A stretch of 64,000 bases of DNA from Alphaproteobacteria bacterium (GTDB lineage Bacteria; Pseudomonadota; Alphaproteobacteria; Micropepsales; Micropepsaceae), in NCBI GenBank assembly GCA_947474645.1, contig CANJJD010000007.1, positions 49,679 to 113,678 of the forward strand. The letters are read 5' to 3'. The notes beneath the pieces were generated by a model. That model had not been told where the DNA came from. It saw only the letters and a program-made list of their open reading frames with translations, and searched no databases. Position numbers and translations under genes: made by a program. The first letter of the stretch is position 1. Each line of letters begins with the position of its first letter. Positions 43,804 through 52,110 of this stretch are shown in pieces.

Positions 43804-44580
43804 CTAGGCCAATTCGCCATGGCAGTGCTTGATCTTTTTGCCTGAACCGCAAGGACAAAGCGCGTTGCGCGGCAGGCCGGCCAGGCCGGCGCTGCTGTCC
43901 GCCTCATGCCGGACATGGCGCTTCTCGCCGATGTGGCGGATATAACCGCCCTCGTCCAGGATCATCGCCCGGTAGCCCAGCCGGTGATAGAAGGCCGAGG
44001 CCTCCGCTTCAAACGGCAAGGCGGCGGTGGGCGTTGCCGCCTTGATAAGGACGGTGCGCGGCTGCTTTTCATAGCTGCCGCCTAGTCTCTGATAATCCGA
44101 CAGGCGCCGCAGGCCCGGATTGAAGGTAAAGCCGTGCCACAACCCGCTATAGCCGGTATCCAGAACGCCATAGCTGTCATCGCCCGGAACATGGCTGATG
44201 GGATGGCCGTTATTGTCATTCCAGGCCCGCAACTGCACCAACAGAACCTGGGGATCGCCGAGAAAGAAGCGGCTCTTCTGCATGAAGCCGGAACGGGTGA
44301 ATTCCCAATCGTCTTCCAGATGGAAAATGAAGGGCGTGGTGACCTGGGCATAGGCCTGGTCAATCAGCCGGATCTGGCCCACCCGCTCCATGGTGCGGAA
44401 AAGTTCGGCGCCGAAACGGGCGCAGACCGTGCCCGGATCGGCATCGCCATCCTCGGCCACCAGGATGCGCGCCACCCGGCCTTCGGTTTCGTGCGCGCGA
44501 AAGCTTTCAAGGGTACGCGCCAAGAGGTCGTGGCGGTTGCACGAGGTCACGACCACGGTAATGTCGGCGGATTGCTGCAT
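43804..44580 (-). CDS. Glycosyltransferase family 2-like protein fused to a SEC-C zinc motif
   Basis: 258 residues. The N-terminal 215 residues form a GT-A-like domain: ITVVVTSCNRHDLLARTLESF at the start and FHLEDDWEF as the metal/nucleotide region. The C-terminus is a SEC-C motif, LCPCGSGKKIKHCHG (about 240-254), normally found at the end of SecA, where it binds zinc and SecB or ribosomes. The fusion is unusual. Possible glycosyl donor and target unknown. Divergent from the GT41-like gene. Confidence 0.8.
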   Translation of the reverse strand: MQQSADITVVVTSCNRHDLLARTLESFRAHETEGRVARILVAEDGDADPGTVCARFGAELFRTMERVGQIRLIDQAYAQVTTPFIFHLEDDWEFTRSGFMQKSRFFLGDPQVLLVQLRAWNDNNGHPISHVPGDDSYGVLDTGYSGLWHGFTFNPGLRRLSDYQRLGGSYEKQPRTVLIKAATPTAALPFEAEASAFYHRLGYRAMILDEGGYIRHIGEKRHVRHEADSSAGLAGLPRNALCPCGSGKKIKHCHGELA

Positions 44581-44650
44581 GAAGGGGCGGATTCTAGGCT
44601 TTGCACGCCCCCCGATACAAGACTAAGGCCCCGGCGGACAGAACGGACCC

Positions 44651-46627
44651 ATGAGCGCGATATCCTTGCGGGACTTGTACGCCCAGGCCGCGGCCCTGCA
44701 CCAACAGGGCCGGCTGGCCGAGGCCGAACCGCTTTACCGTCAGGTGCTGGCCGCCGCGCCCGCCGACTTTGCGTCGCAGCACATGCTGGGGGTCCTCAAG
44801 GCGCAGCAGGGCCGCCTGGATGAAGCGCGGACGATGATCGAAGGGGCGGTAAAGGCCAATCCCCGCCATGCCGGCGCGCTGGTCAATTACGGCAATGTCC
44901 TGAACCTGATGCGCCGCTTCGCCGAAGCGCTGGACAGTTATGACCGGGCGCTGGCCATCGCGCCCGACGCCGATACCTGGACCAATCGCGGCAATGTCCT
45001 GCAAACGCTGGCCCGCATGCCTGAGGCCCTGGCCAGCTATGAACAGGCGCTGCGGCACAATCCCAACGATATCCAGGCGCTGTTCGGCCGCGGCGCCATC
45101 CTGGGCGAGATCGGCCGCACTCCCGAAGCCCTGGCGATGTATGACAAGGTGCTGGCGTTGAAGCCCGATCATGTCGAGGCGCGGAACAATCGCGGCTATA
45201 CGCGCTGGCAGGCCAGCGAAGATTATGCGCCCTCCATCGCCGACCTGGAGCGTGCGCTGGCGCTGGCCCCGGACATGCCCTACCTGCCCGGCGGCGTGGT
45301 GCATCTGAAGATGCAGGTCGCCGATTGGAAGCATTTTCAGGCCGACAAAGTGCGCCTGACCGAAGGCGTGCGCGCCGGCGCGCCCGTGGCGCGGCCTTTC
45401 ATGTTCCAGGCGCTTTCGGAAAGCCCCGCCGACAGCCAGGCTTGCGCGCGCCTTTTTGCCGGCCTCCTCTATCCGCCGCTGGCAAATGCCGTGCCCCCTG
45501 ATCCGGCGCGAAAAACCGGCGGCAAGATTCGGCTGGGCTATCTGTCGGGAGAATTCCGCGAACAGGCCACCGCCATCCTGATGGCGGGGCTTTACGAGCG
45601 CCATGACCGGGAGCGTTTCGAGGTGATCGCGCTGGACAATGGCAGCGCCGATGCCAGCGCCATGAGCGCCCGGCTGAAAAAAGCGTTCGATGAATGGATC
45701 GACATCGGCGGATTGAATGATGCCGAGGCGGCGCAAAAAATCCGCGACGCCGGCATCGACATCCTGATCAATCTCAATGGCTGGTTCGGCAAGCCCCGCA
45801 TGGGGGTGTTCGCGCATAGGCCGGCGCCCATCCAGGTCAACTATCTGGGTTTCCCCGGCACCTTGGGCGCGCCCTATATCGATTACATCATCGCCGACAA
45901 GGTGGTGATCCCCGAGGGCGAGGAACGCTTCTATGACGAGGCGGTGGTGACCCTGCCCGGCTGCTACCAGGTCAATGACGATCGCGGCCGCGCCATCGCG
46001 CCGGCGCCCAGCCGCGCGGAGGCCGGATTGCCGGACAGCGGTGTGGTGTTCTGCAATTTCAACCATGGCTACAAGCTGACGCCCGATACATTCGCGGGCT
46101 GGATCCGGATCCTGAGCCAGGTGCCCGGCAGCGTGCTGTGGCTGCTGAAGGCGCCGGCGCCTTTTGCGGAAAATCTCGCTGGCCATGCGCGCGCGCTGGG
46201 CGTGGCGCCGGAGCGCATTCTTTATGCCCCGCACCGGCCGCCGGAACAGCATCTGGCGCGCATGGCTTTGGCCGACCTGTTCCTGGACGGGCTGCCCTAC
46301 AACGCCCACACCACCGGCAGCGACGCGCTATGGGCCGGGCTGCCGCTGATCACCCTGCGCGGCAACACTTTTCCCGGCCGGGTCGGCGCCAGCCTGTTGC
46401 TGGCGGCGGGCCTGCCCGAACTGGTCACCGACACCCAGGAGGCGTTCGAGGCCCTGGCGGTCCGGCTGGGCAACGATCCTGCCGCGCTGGCAGCGGTGAA
46501 AAGCCGCCTGACCCACAACTGTCCGCTGTTCGATACCGACCTGTTCCGCCGCCATATCGAGGCGGCTTACTTGCGAATGTGGGAAGCCTGCCGGGCGGGC
46601 CAAAAACCCCAGGCTTTTGCGCTTTGA
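44651..46627 (+). CDS. TPR protein with GT41 (SPINDLY/OGT-like) glycosyltransferase domain
   Basis: 658 residues. About five to six TPR repeats (residues 5-200) are followed by a GT41 catalytic region: RLGYLSGEFREQA, DILINLNGWFG, PIQVNYLGFPGTLGAPYIDY, FNHGYKLTPDTF (UDP-sugar Lys), and HTTGSDALWAGLPLITL. OGT-like enzymes transfer GlcNAc or similar to protein Ser/Thr. Residue Q305 replaces the His of human OGT (H498) and the next conserved His is Ile, so the enzyme may differ in mechanism or be inactive. Confidence 0.88.
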   Translation: MSAISLRDLYAQAAALHQQGRLAEAEPLYRQVLAAAPADFASQHMLGVLKAQQGRLDEARTMIEGAVKANPRHAGALVNYGNVLNLMRRFAEALDSYDRALAIAPDADTWTNRGNVLQTLARMPEALASYEQALRHNPNDIQALFGRGAILGEIGRTPEALAMYDKVLALKPDHVEARNNRGYTRWQASEDYAPSIADLERALALAPDMPYLPGGVVHLKMQVADWKHFQADKVRLTEGVRAGAPVARPFMFQALSESPADSQACARLFAGLLYPPLANAVPPDPARKTGGKIRLGYLSGEFREQATAILMAGLYERHDRERFEVIALDNGSADASAMSARLKKAFDEWIDIGGLNDAEAAQKIRDAGIDILINLNGWFGKPRMGVFAHRPAPIQVNYLGFPGTLGAPYIDYIIADKVVIPEGEERFYDEAVVTLPGCYQVNDDRGRAIAPAPSRAEAGLPDSGVVFCNFNHGYKLTPDTFAGWIRILSQVPGSVLWLLKAPAPFAENLAGHARALGVAPERILYAPHRPPEQHLARMALADLFLDGLPYNAHTTGSDALWAGLPLITLRGNTFPGRVGASLLLAAGLPELVTDTQEAFEALAVRLGNDPAALAAVKSRLTHNCPLFDTDLFRRHIEAAYLRMWEACRAGQKPQAFAL

Positions 46628-46707
46628 GACGCATCTGGCGGTGACTTGCCCTGAGCGGGCGCGCTTGCTAAACCCCCCGTCCTACCGGGATTTTTCCCTT
46701 TGACTGT

Positions 46708-46791
46708 GCGGTCGTGGCGGAACGGTAGACGCACTACCTTGAGGTGGTAGCGGGGCAACCCGTGGAAGTTCGAGTCTTCTCGACCGCACCA
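46708..46791 (+). tRNA. tRNA-Leu (GAG)
   Basis: The acceptor GCGGTCG (46708-46714) pairs with CGACCGC (46781-46787), then A and an encoded CCA. The anticodon stem CTACC/GGTAG holds loop TTGAGGT, giving anticodon GAG. A long variable arm (CGGGGCAACCCGT region) and GTTCGAGTC T-arm confirm a class II leucine tRNA. Confidence 0.95.
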
Positions 46792-46858
46792 TTCAAACGC
46801 GCCGAACCGGGCGCGTTTGAATGACAAGCCGCCCCTGGCGTCAGCGTAGCGGGGCGGC
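46791..46858 (+). terminator. Hairpins downstream of tRNA-Leu
   Basis: ATTCAAACGCGCC (46791-46803) pairs perfectly with GGCGCGTTTGAAT (46810-46822) around 6 nt. A second hairpin pairs GCCGCCCC (46828-46835) with GGGGCGGC (46851-46858). Neither has a long T-run. They should end the tRNA transcript; the remaining 130 bp before 46990 hold no clear gene. Confidence 0.6.
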
Positions 46859-46989
46859 GCGTCAGCAGGCAGTGGGAACATCCTTACCCGCTGCGTTTTT
46901 CTGTCTCACATCTAATCCCCCGTCCGAGTTGCAGCCCACCCGGGCGCGGACTACGGTTCATCACGCGCAAATCGCGCAGGGGGCAGAAC

Positions 46990-48171
46990 ATGGACCGTCG
47001 GCATCTTTTGAAGAACACGCTCGCCCTGGGCGGGTTGGCCGGGCTGAGCAGCCTGCCTGCGGCGGCGCAAAGCGCGCGCCCGGCGGTGCTGATGCCGATC
47101 CGGGCCCATGCCGACCGCATCTACGACATCAAATGCTGCATCCGGCCCTTCCGCACCAAGGGTCCCAACCTGTCGGTGGAGCATGTCGGCGACGCCACGG
47201 TGATCCACAATTACGGCCATCACGGCAGCGGCTGGTGCCTGTCCTGGGGCTCGGCCGACATGCAGGTGCAAAAGGCCATGTCCTTCGGCACCCGCAAGAT
47301 CGCGGTGGTCGGCAGCGGCGTCATCGGATTGACCACCGCGGTGCAGGCGCTGCGCGCCGGCATGGAAGTCACCATCTATACCCGCGAGCTGTTGCCGCGC
47401 ACCCGCTCCTATCGCGCCAATGGCGTGTGGGGTCCGGGCACCGTGGCGCTGGCCTCGGAAGCGCAGGCAGGCCTGGGCGATATCTGGGAACAGATGTGCC
47501 GCGTCTCCTGGAAGAATTTCCGCCCCTATATGGGCATGGCCGGCAATCCCATTGCCTGGAGCGAGCATTACGAACTGTCCGACACCCCGTTCGACGCAAA
47601 ATCATCCGCGCCGCTGACGATGGCGAACGGCGAGCCGGCGCCGGTCTTTTATGACATGGGCAACCGGTTGGGCGACATCACTTCCATACCCGAAGTGCTG
47701 ACCCCGGACCTCAATCCCTTCCCCGGCGTGAAGTATGCCCGCCACTCCACCAAGATGTTCTGGAACTTCAGCGAGTATGGCCATCTGCTGACCACCGAAT
47801 TCTTCGCCCGTGGCGGCAAGATCGTGATGCGCGATTTCCATTCCCCGGACGAACTGGCGCACCTGCCCGAGAAGGTCATCATCAACTGCCCCGGCTATGC
47901 CGCGCATGACTGGTGGCGCGACAAGGCGATGATCCCGGTGCGGGGCCAGACCGAATGGCTGATCCCCCAGCCCGAGGTCAATTACGGCTTTACCTATCGC
48001 AATGTGGAAACCCGCTCCAAGAGCGACGGGGTGATGGTGATCGCCATCGGTCCCGAACAGTTCGCCAAGAGCTGGAAGAACAGCAACGAAATCGCCAGCC
48101 GCGCCGAAGCCGAAGGCGCGGTCAAGGTGGTCGCAGAGTTGATGTCCCGCTTTCCCACCCGGCCCGCCTGA
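46990..48171 (+). CDS. Tat-exported D-amino-acid-oxidase-like flavoprotein, apparently circularly permuted
   Basis: 393 residues from ATG 46990 with AGGGGG upstream. MDRRHLLKNTLALGG is a Tat-like signal. Residues 50-90 hold CIRPFRTKGP and HNYGHHGSGWCLSWGSA, which in D-amino-acid oxidases form the C-terminal end (carboxylate-binding Arg and flavin loop). Only then, at 104-113, comes the FAD-binding VVGSGVIG, which is normally N-terminal. VIINCPGYAA (second FAD contact) follows, and the protein ends without a second HNYGH motif. FAD-dependent oxidation of a D-amino acid or amine in the periplasm is the likely activity. The next gene encodes a cytochrome c, a possible electron acceptor. Confidence 0.85.
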   Translation: MDRRHLLKNTLALGGLAGLSSLPAAAQSARPAVLMPIRAHADRIYDIKCCIRPFRTKGPNLSVEHVGDATVIHNYGHHGSGWCLSWGSADMQVQKAMSFGTRKIAVVGSGVIGLTTAVQALRAGMEVTIYTRELLPRTRSYRANGVWGPGTVALASEAQAGLGDIWEQMCRVSWKNFRPYMGMAGNPIAWSEHYELSDTPFDAKSSAPLTMANGEPAPVFYDMGNRLGDITSIPEVLTPDLNPFPGVKYARHSTKMFWNFSEYGHLLTTEFFARGGKIVMRDFHSPDELAHLPEKVIINCPGYAAHDWWRDKAMIPVRGQTEWLIPQPEVNYGFTYRNVETRSKSDGVMVIAIGPEQFAKSWKNSNEIASRAEAEGAVKVVAELMSRFPTRPA

Positions 48172-48183
48172 AAGGCTTAAGCA

Positions 48184-48606
48184 ATGCGAACCAAGATGAT
48201 TGCGACGGTCCTGATCCTGGCGGCCGGCATGGCCACGGCCCAGGCGCGCAGCTCAATCTGGGACGGCGTCTATAGCGACGCCCAGGCGGATCGCGGCCGC
48301 ACCTCCTACATGCAGAATTGCTCGCGCTGCCACGGCGCCAGCCTGATGGGCACCTACGAGATCCCGCCGCTGGTGGGCCGCATCATGCCCTATTACGCCG
48401 GCTCCGGCCTGGACGCGCTGTTCGATTATATTTCCACCGCCATGCCGCTGGACCATCCCGGCGCCCTGTCGCCCGCGACCAATGCCGACATCGTGGCCTA
48501 TATCCTCAAGAGCAACGACCTGCCGTCGGGCTCGAAGGAATTGACCGCTGCCGGCACCAAGGCGATCAGCTTCGATGCCGCAAAGCCCCGCGCCAAAAAG
48601 AAGTAG
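48184..48606 (+). CDS. Exported mono-haem cytochrome c
   Basis: 140 residues. A Sec signal peptide ends near AQA. Haem site C46-SR-C49-H50 and a likely Met ligand in STAMPLDHPG, with the helix ATNADIVAYILKSN typical of class I cytochromes. The Lys-rich C-terminus is variable. It begins 12 nt after the flavoprotein and ends 1 nt before the amidase start, so it is most simply read as the electron acceptor of the flavoprotein (inference). Confidence 0.92.
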   Translation: MRTKMIATVLILAAGMATAQARSSIWDGVYSDAQADRGRTSYMQNCSRCHGASLMGTYEIPPLVGRIMPYYAGSGLDALFDYISTAMPLDHPGALSPATNADIVAYILKSNDLPSGSKELTAAGTKAISFDAAKPRAKKK

Positions 48607-48607
48607 C

Positions 48608-49648
48608 GTGCGCGCCTGTCTCACCGCATTGCTGCTGCTGGCGCCGGCGCCATTCGCGGCTGCCGCCACCTATCACCTGCCCTCCACGCCGCAGACGGTG
48701 CATCGCAGCGTGCTGTCGCCCGACTTCGCGCCGGTCCTCTCCATCAAAAGCGGCGATACCGTCGTCATCGACACGGTTTCCCATGGCGGACTGACCACCG
48801 GCGATCCGGTCACTTTCTTCGCGGCCGAAGGCATTGCCGAAAAGGACGTGCTGCAGGACGCCATTGCGATCGCCAAGATTCCCTATGACAAAAGCTTTGG
48901 CGGCCATGTCCTGACTGGCCCCATCGCCATAGCCGATGCCCAGCCCGGCGACATGCTCGAAGTGCGCATCAAGGCGGTGAAGCCGCGCACCGGCTATGGC
49001 GTCAACAATGCCGGCAATGGCGTGGGCGCAGCGCCGGACCTGCTGCCCGCCGGCACGCCCAGTTCACGGATCATCAAGTATGACGGCGGACGCGCGCACT
49101 TCGCGCCGGGCATCAGCTTCCCCTTGCGGCCCTTCCTGGGCACCATGGCGGTGGCGCCGGTATCGGCCATCCCCAGCCGCGCGCCGGGCATCTATGGCGG
49201 CAATATCGATTTCCAGAAACTGCAGGCCGGTTCGACCCTGTATCTGCCGGTGCAGGTGAAGGATGCGCTGTTCGCCGCCGGCGATCCCCATGCCGCGCAA
49301 GGCGATGGCGAAGTCAGCGGCAATGCGCTGGAATCCTCCATGACGGCGACCCTGGAGTTCGTCCTGCACAAGGGCGAAGCCAAGGCGATGACCATGCCCT
49401 TCGCCGAGGACAGGGAGAACTTCTACATCTTCGGCATGGACCATGACCTGGATGTGGCGCTGTCCAATACCATCAAGGAAACCGCCAAATTCCTTGGCGC
49501 CCGCTATGGTCTTACGCCCCAGCAAGCCTATTCGCTGTCCAGCACCGCCCTGGATTACGGGCTGGCCGAAGCTGTGGACCTGAACCTGGTGATGTACGCC
49601 ACGATTCCCAAAGCCTATTTCGCCAAGAAGACGGCGTACTGGAAATAG
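48608..49648 (+). CDS. Exported acetamidase/formamidase family protein
   Basis: 346 residues from GTG 48608; an ATG at 48575 lies inside the cytochrome gene and would spoil the signal peptide. A Sec signal peptide ends at AAAA-TY. FmdA/AmdA fold: SIKSGDTVVIDT, IAIADAQPGDMLEVRI, GGNIDFQKLQAG and GDPHAAQGDGEVSG, the metal-site region. Known members release ammonia from formamide or acetamide in the cytoplasm; this one is exported, which is less usual. Third gene of the flavoprotein-cytochrome-amidase operon. Confidence 0.88.
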   Translation: MRACLTALLLLAPAPFAAAATYHLPSTPQTVHRSVLSPDFAPVLSIKSGDTVVIDTVSHGGLTTGDPVTFFAAEGIAEKDVLQDAIAIAKIPYDKSFGGHVLTGPIAIADAQPGDMLEVRIKAVKPRTGYGVNNAGNGVGAAPDLLPAGTPSSRIIKYDGGRAHFAPGISFPLRPFLGTMAVAPVSAIPSRAPGIYGGNIDFQKLQAGSTLYLPVQVKDALFAAGDPHAAQGDGEVSGNALESSMTATLEFVLHKGEAKAMTMPFAEDRENFYIFGMDHDLDVALSNTIKETAKFLGARYGLTPQQAYSLSSTALDYGLAEAVDLNLVMYATIPKAYFAKKTAYWK

Positions 49649-49721
49649 GCGCACCTGCGCGAATAGCCACCATGCAGCCGTGTCAGGCCTCAATCCACCG
49701 GCTTTGCCCTAGCGTGCGGCC

Positions 49722-50339
49722 ATGTCCACCCAGACCATCATCGCCGTCCTGATCTTCTCCACGGTCATGGCCTTCACGCCCGGACCCAACAACGCGATGC
49801 TGGCCTCGTCCGGTTCGCGCTTCGGGCTGGCGCGCACCCTGCCCCATGCCGCCGGAGTCACGCTGGGATTTCCCGTGATGATCTTCGTGGTCGGGCTGGG
49901 CCTGGCCTCCATCCTGCTGGCCTCGCCACTGTTGCAGTTGGCGATGAAAAGCGTGTCCTGCGCCTATCTGCTGTGGATGGCCTTCCAGATCGCGCGCAGC
50001 ACCTCCGCAAAGGAAAATGGCGGCCGCGACAAGCCCCTCACCTTCCTGCAGGCCGCGGCGTTCCAATGGATCAATCCCAAGGCCTGGATGATGGCGGTGG
50101 GCGCGATCTCGGCCTACACCACCGGAAGCGACCGGCTGTATCTGGAGGTCGCCATCATCGCCGCCGTCAGCCTGGTGGTGAGCATCTTCAGCACCTTGAC
50201 CTGGGCCGCCTTCGGCGCCGGCATCCGCCGCTGGCTGCGCAGCGCCATTGCACTACGCTGTTTCAACATCGCAATGGCGCTTTCACTGATCGCCTCGATG
50301 GTGCCGATCATGATCGAGATCGCGGACGCACTGATGTGA
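49722..50339 (+). CDS. LysE/RhtB-family amino-acid exporter
   Basis: 205 residues, six hydrophobic helices. The family motif MAFTPGPNNAML follows helix 1, with ASSGSRFGLARTLPHAAGVT next and FQWINPKAWMMAVGAI in the middle. LysE-type carriers export amino acids or derivatives. It lies 73 nt after the amidase on the same strand, so it may belong to the same pathway. Followed by a strong terminator. Confidence 0.93.
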   Translation: MSTQTIIAVLIFSTVMAFTPGPNNAMLASSGSRFGLARTLPHAAGVTLGFPVMIFVVGLGLASILLASPLLQLAMKSVSCAYLLWMAFQIARSTSAKENGGRDKPLTFLQAAAFQWINPKAWMMAVGAISAYTTGSDRLYLEVAIIAAVSLVVSIFSTLTWAAFGAGIRRWLRSAIALRCFNIAMALSLIASMVPIMIEIADALM

Positions 50340-50371
50340 AAAACCCCGCGGGATCGCTCCCGCGGGGTTTT
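50340..50371. terminator. Strong bidirectional terminator
   Basis: AAAACCCCGCGGGA (50340-50353) and TCCCGCGGGGTTTT (50358-50371) form a 14-bp perfect stem with a TCGC loop and T-runs on both strands. Serves the LysE gene and the convergent small gene. Confidence 0.92.
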
Positions 50372-50391
50372 CATTCAAATCCTAACGTCGC

Positions 50392-50733
50392 TTAGCGGCG
50401 ATAGGGATTGTTCGGGCGGCTGTCCCGGTAGTTCGGAGTGCCGTCATTGTCACGGTCGCGATCTACGCGATCCGGAATGCCGTCGCGGTCCTGGTCACGG
50501 CGATAGCCGCGATAGTGATTGCGGTAATTGGCGCGATACCAGTCGCGTTCACGCTGATGGCGCCATTTGTGCCAGCGATGCGAGCGGTCATAATAACCGT
50601 CATCATAGGCAAAGCCGATATCGCCAAGCCGGAACGAGAAGCTGCTGGGCTGGGCGGCGGCCGGCACGGTGGCGGTCATGCCGGCACCACACAGAAGGCC
50701 GGCGGCCAGCAGGAGTTTCATGGAGTTTTTCAT
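50392..50733 (-). CDS. Small exported protein with Asp-rich TSP3-like repeats
   Basis: 113 residues from ATG 50733 with AAAGGA 6 nt upstream (ATG 50739 is too close). A signal peptide ends near AAAQ. The middle is rich in Tyr, His, Arg and Trp (RWHKWRHQRERDWYR). The end has DQDRDGIPDRVDRDRDNDG, a thrombospondin-type-3-like calcium-binding pattern (DxDxDGxxD). No specific family was recognised. Probably a periplasmic or outer-surface calcium-binding peptide. Confidence 0.68.
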   Translation of the reverse strand: MKNSMKLLLAAGLLCGAGMTATVPAAAQPSSFSFRLGDIGFAYDDGYYDRSHRWHKWRHQRERDWYRANYRNHYRGYRRDQDRDGIPDRVDRDRDNDGTPNYRDSRPNNPYRR

Positions 50734-50850
50734 AGGCATCCTTTCACAATCGAGAAGCGGCCCTGGAACCCCGAGGCCGTAAACCCTTCCGGTAAGGAAA
50801 CTCTGTGACGCGGTTAATGTTCCCGCAGCCCACACCCTATTTTTCGGAGA

Positions 50851-51606
50851 CTAGATGCCGCCGCCATCGGTCAGGTGGATGCCGCATTCATCCTTTTCCG
50901 TGCCCGCCCAGCGGCCGGCCCGGTAGTCCTCGCCCGCCTGGACGCGGCGGGTGCAGGGCATGCAGCCGATGGAGGGATAGCCGTCTTCGACCAGGGGATG
51001 GGCCGGCAGGTTGTGGCGCTGGGCGAAGGCTTCCAACTGGTGCAGGTCCCACTGCCACAGGGGATTGAAGCGGTAGCGGCCGTCATGGAATTCCACCGGC
51101 AGCATGTCGGCGCGTTCGCGGGTCTGGAAGCGCTTGCGCCCCGTCACCTGCGCCCGGAACGGCGCCAAAGCGCGGGCCAGCGGGATGGTCTTGCGGAAAT
51201 CGCAGCAGGCATCGGCGTTCTTGGACCACAAGGTGCCTTCGGCATCCTTGGCCGTCCGTTCTTGCAGCGAAGGCGACAGCGAGCGCACATCGCCCAGGCC
51301 CAGCACATCCTGCAGACGGTCGCGGTAGCGCAAGGTTTCGCCGAACAGCTTGCCGGTGTTGAGGAACAGGATGGGCGTGTTGGGATCAATGTCGGCCACC
51401 AGCTTCAGCAGCACGGCGCTTTCGGCGCCGAACGACGACACCACCGCCGTCTTGCCGGCGAAATCGCCCGTCAATGCAAGCTCCAGGATGCCATGGGCGT
51501 CGCGGCCCATCGCCCTGTCCTGCAATTCCTTCAACTGCGCGGGGTTTTCCTCAGCAGCGTGGGGACGGATGCCGCGCTTGGCATCAATGACAGTGACGTT
51601 GCTCAT
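50851..51606 (-). CDS. cysH: Phosphoadenylyl/adenylyl-sulfate reductase
   Basis: 251 residues. PAPS-reductase fold with SSFGAESAVLL and LNTGKLFGET. Cys pairs C134-C135 and C215/C218 give the CC...CxxC pattern that binds a [4Fe-4S] cluster, so APS reduction is likely; the catalytic Cys is in ECGIHL (C241). It reduces activated sulfate to sulfite in cysteine synthesis. Its start overlaps the siroheme gene by ATGA. Confidence 0.95.
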   Translation of the reverse strand: MSNVTVIDAKRGIRPHAAEENPAQLKELQDRAMGRDAHGILELALTGDFAGKTAVVSSFGAESAVLLKLVADIDPNTPILFLNTGKLFGETLRYRDRLQDVLGLGDVRSLSPSLQERTAKDAEGTLWSKNADACCDFRKTIPLARALAPFRAQVTGRKRFQTRERADMLPVEFHDGRYRFNPLWQWDLHQLEAFAQRHNLPAHPLVEDGYPSIGCMPCTRRVQAGEDYRAGRWAGTEKDECGIHLTDGGGI

Positions 51607-52106
51607 AGCCAGCCCATCCGCACGATCAACTCGCGCACATTCTGGGAAACCTCACGCGGCGACAGGCCTTCGGAACGCCAACGGGCGCGCGCCTGCCCCA
51701 ATTCCTTCAACCGCACCGTCCATTCCGGACCGAACTGGTCGGCCAGGCTTTCGCGCAGGGCGCGGGCCAGGCCCGGCACCTGCCCGCCGGTGGAGGCGGT
51801 CAGCAGCAGGTCGCCCCGGCGCACGATGGCCGGGACATGAAAATCGCACAGCGGCAGCACGTCCTCGACATTGACCAGCACGCCATGGCTACGGGCGCGG
51901 GTGGCCAGGTCGCGGGCCTCGCCTTCGGGCATGCCGGCCACGAACAGGACCTGGAGAGAGGCCAAAAGCTCGTCCGGGATGGCGTCCGGCAGCAGGCGCG
52001 CTGCCACCCCCGCCTCGGCCAGCAGGGCGGCCCTGCGGTCGCGCTCAAGCCCACGGCCGGCCAGGCCGGCCTTGAGATTTACGGGGTTCAGGACAAGGGG
52101 AAGCAT
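51603..52106 (-). CDS. Precorrin-2 dehydrogenase-like protein (CysG N-terminal type)
   Basis: 167 residues from ATG 52106. Matches the N-terminal half of siroheme synthase: an opening LPLVLNPVNLKAGL, a Rossmann-like GLAGRGLERDRRAALL, VNVEDVLPLCDFHVPAIVRRGDL and LLTASTGGQVPGLARAL. This part oxidises precorrin-2 and inserts iron to give siroheme, the sulfite reductase cofactor. The SAM methyltransferase half is absent. The GxGxxG motif is somewhat degenerate. Coupled to cysH, consistent with sulfate assimilation. Confidence 0.85.
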   Translation of the reverse strand: MLPLVLNPVNLKAGLAGRGLERDRRAALLAEAGVAARLLPDAIPDELLASLQVLFVAGMPEGEARDLATRARSHGVLVNVEDVLPLCDFHVPAIVRRGDLLLTASTGGQVPGLARALRESLADQFGPEWTVRLKELGQARARWRSEGLSPREVSQNVRELIVRMGWL

Positions 52107-52110
52107 TGGG

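Noticed and set aside
44594..46309. 571-codon frame antisense to the GT41 gene
   Set aside because: No domain; composition mirrors the opposite strand of a TPR gene.
46708..49648. Genomic island inserted at tRNA-Leu
   Set aside because: No integrase, no repeated tRNA 3' end and no shift in base composition was seen, so tRNA-adjacent insertion is not supported.
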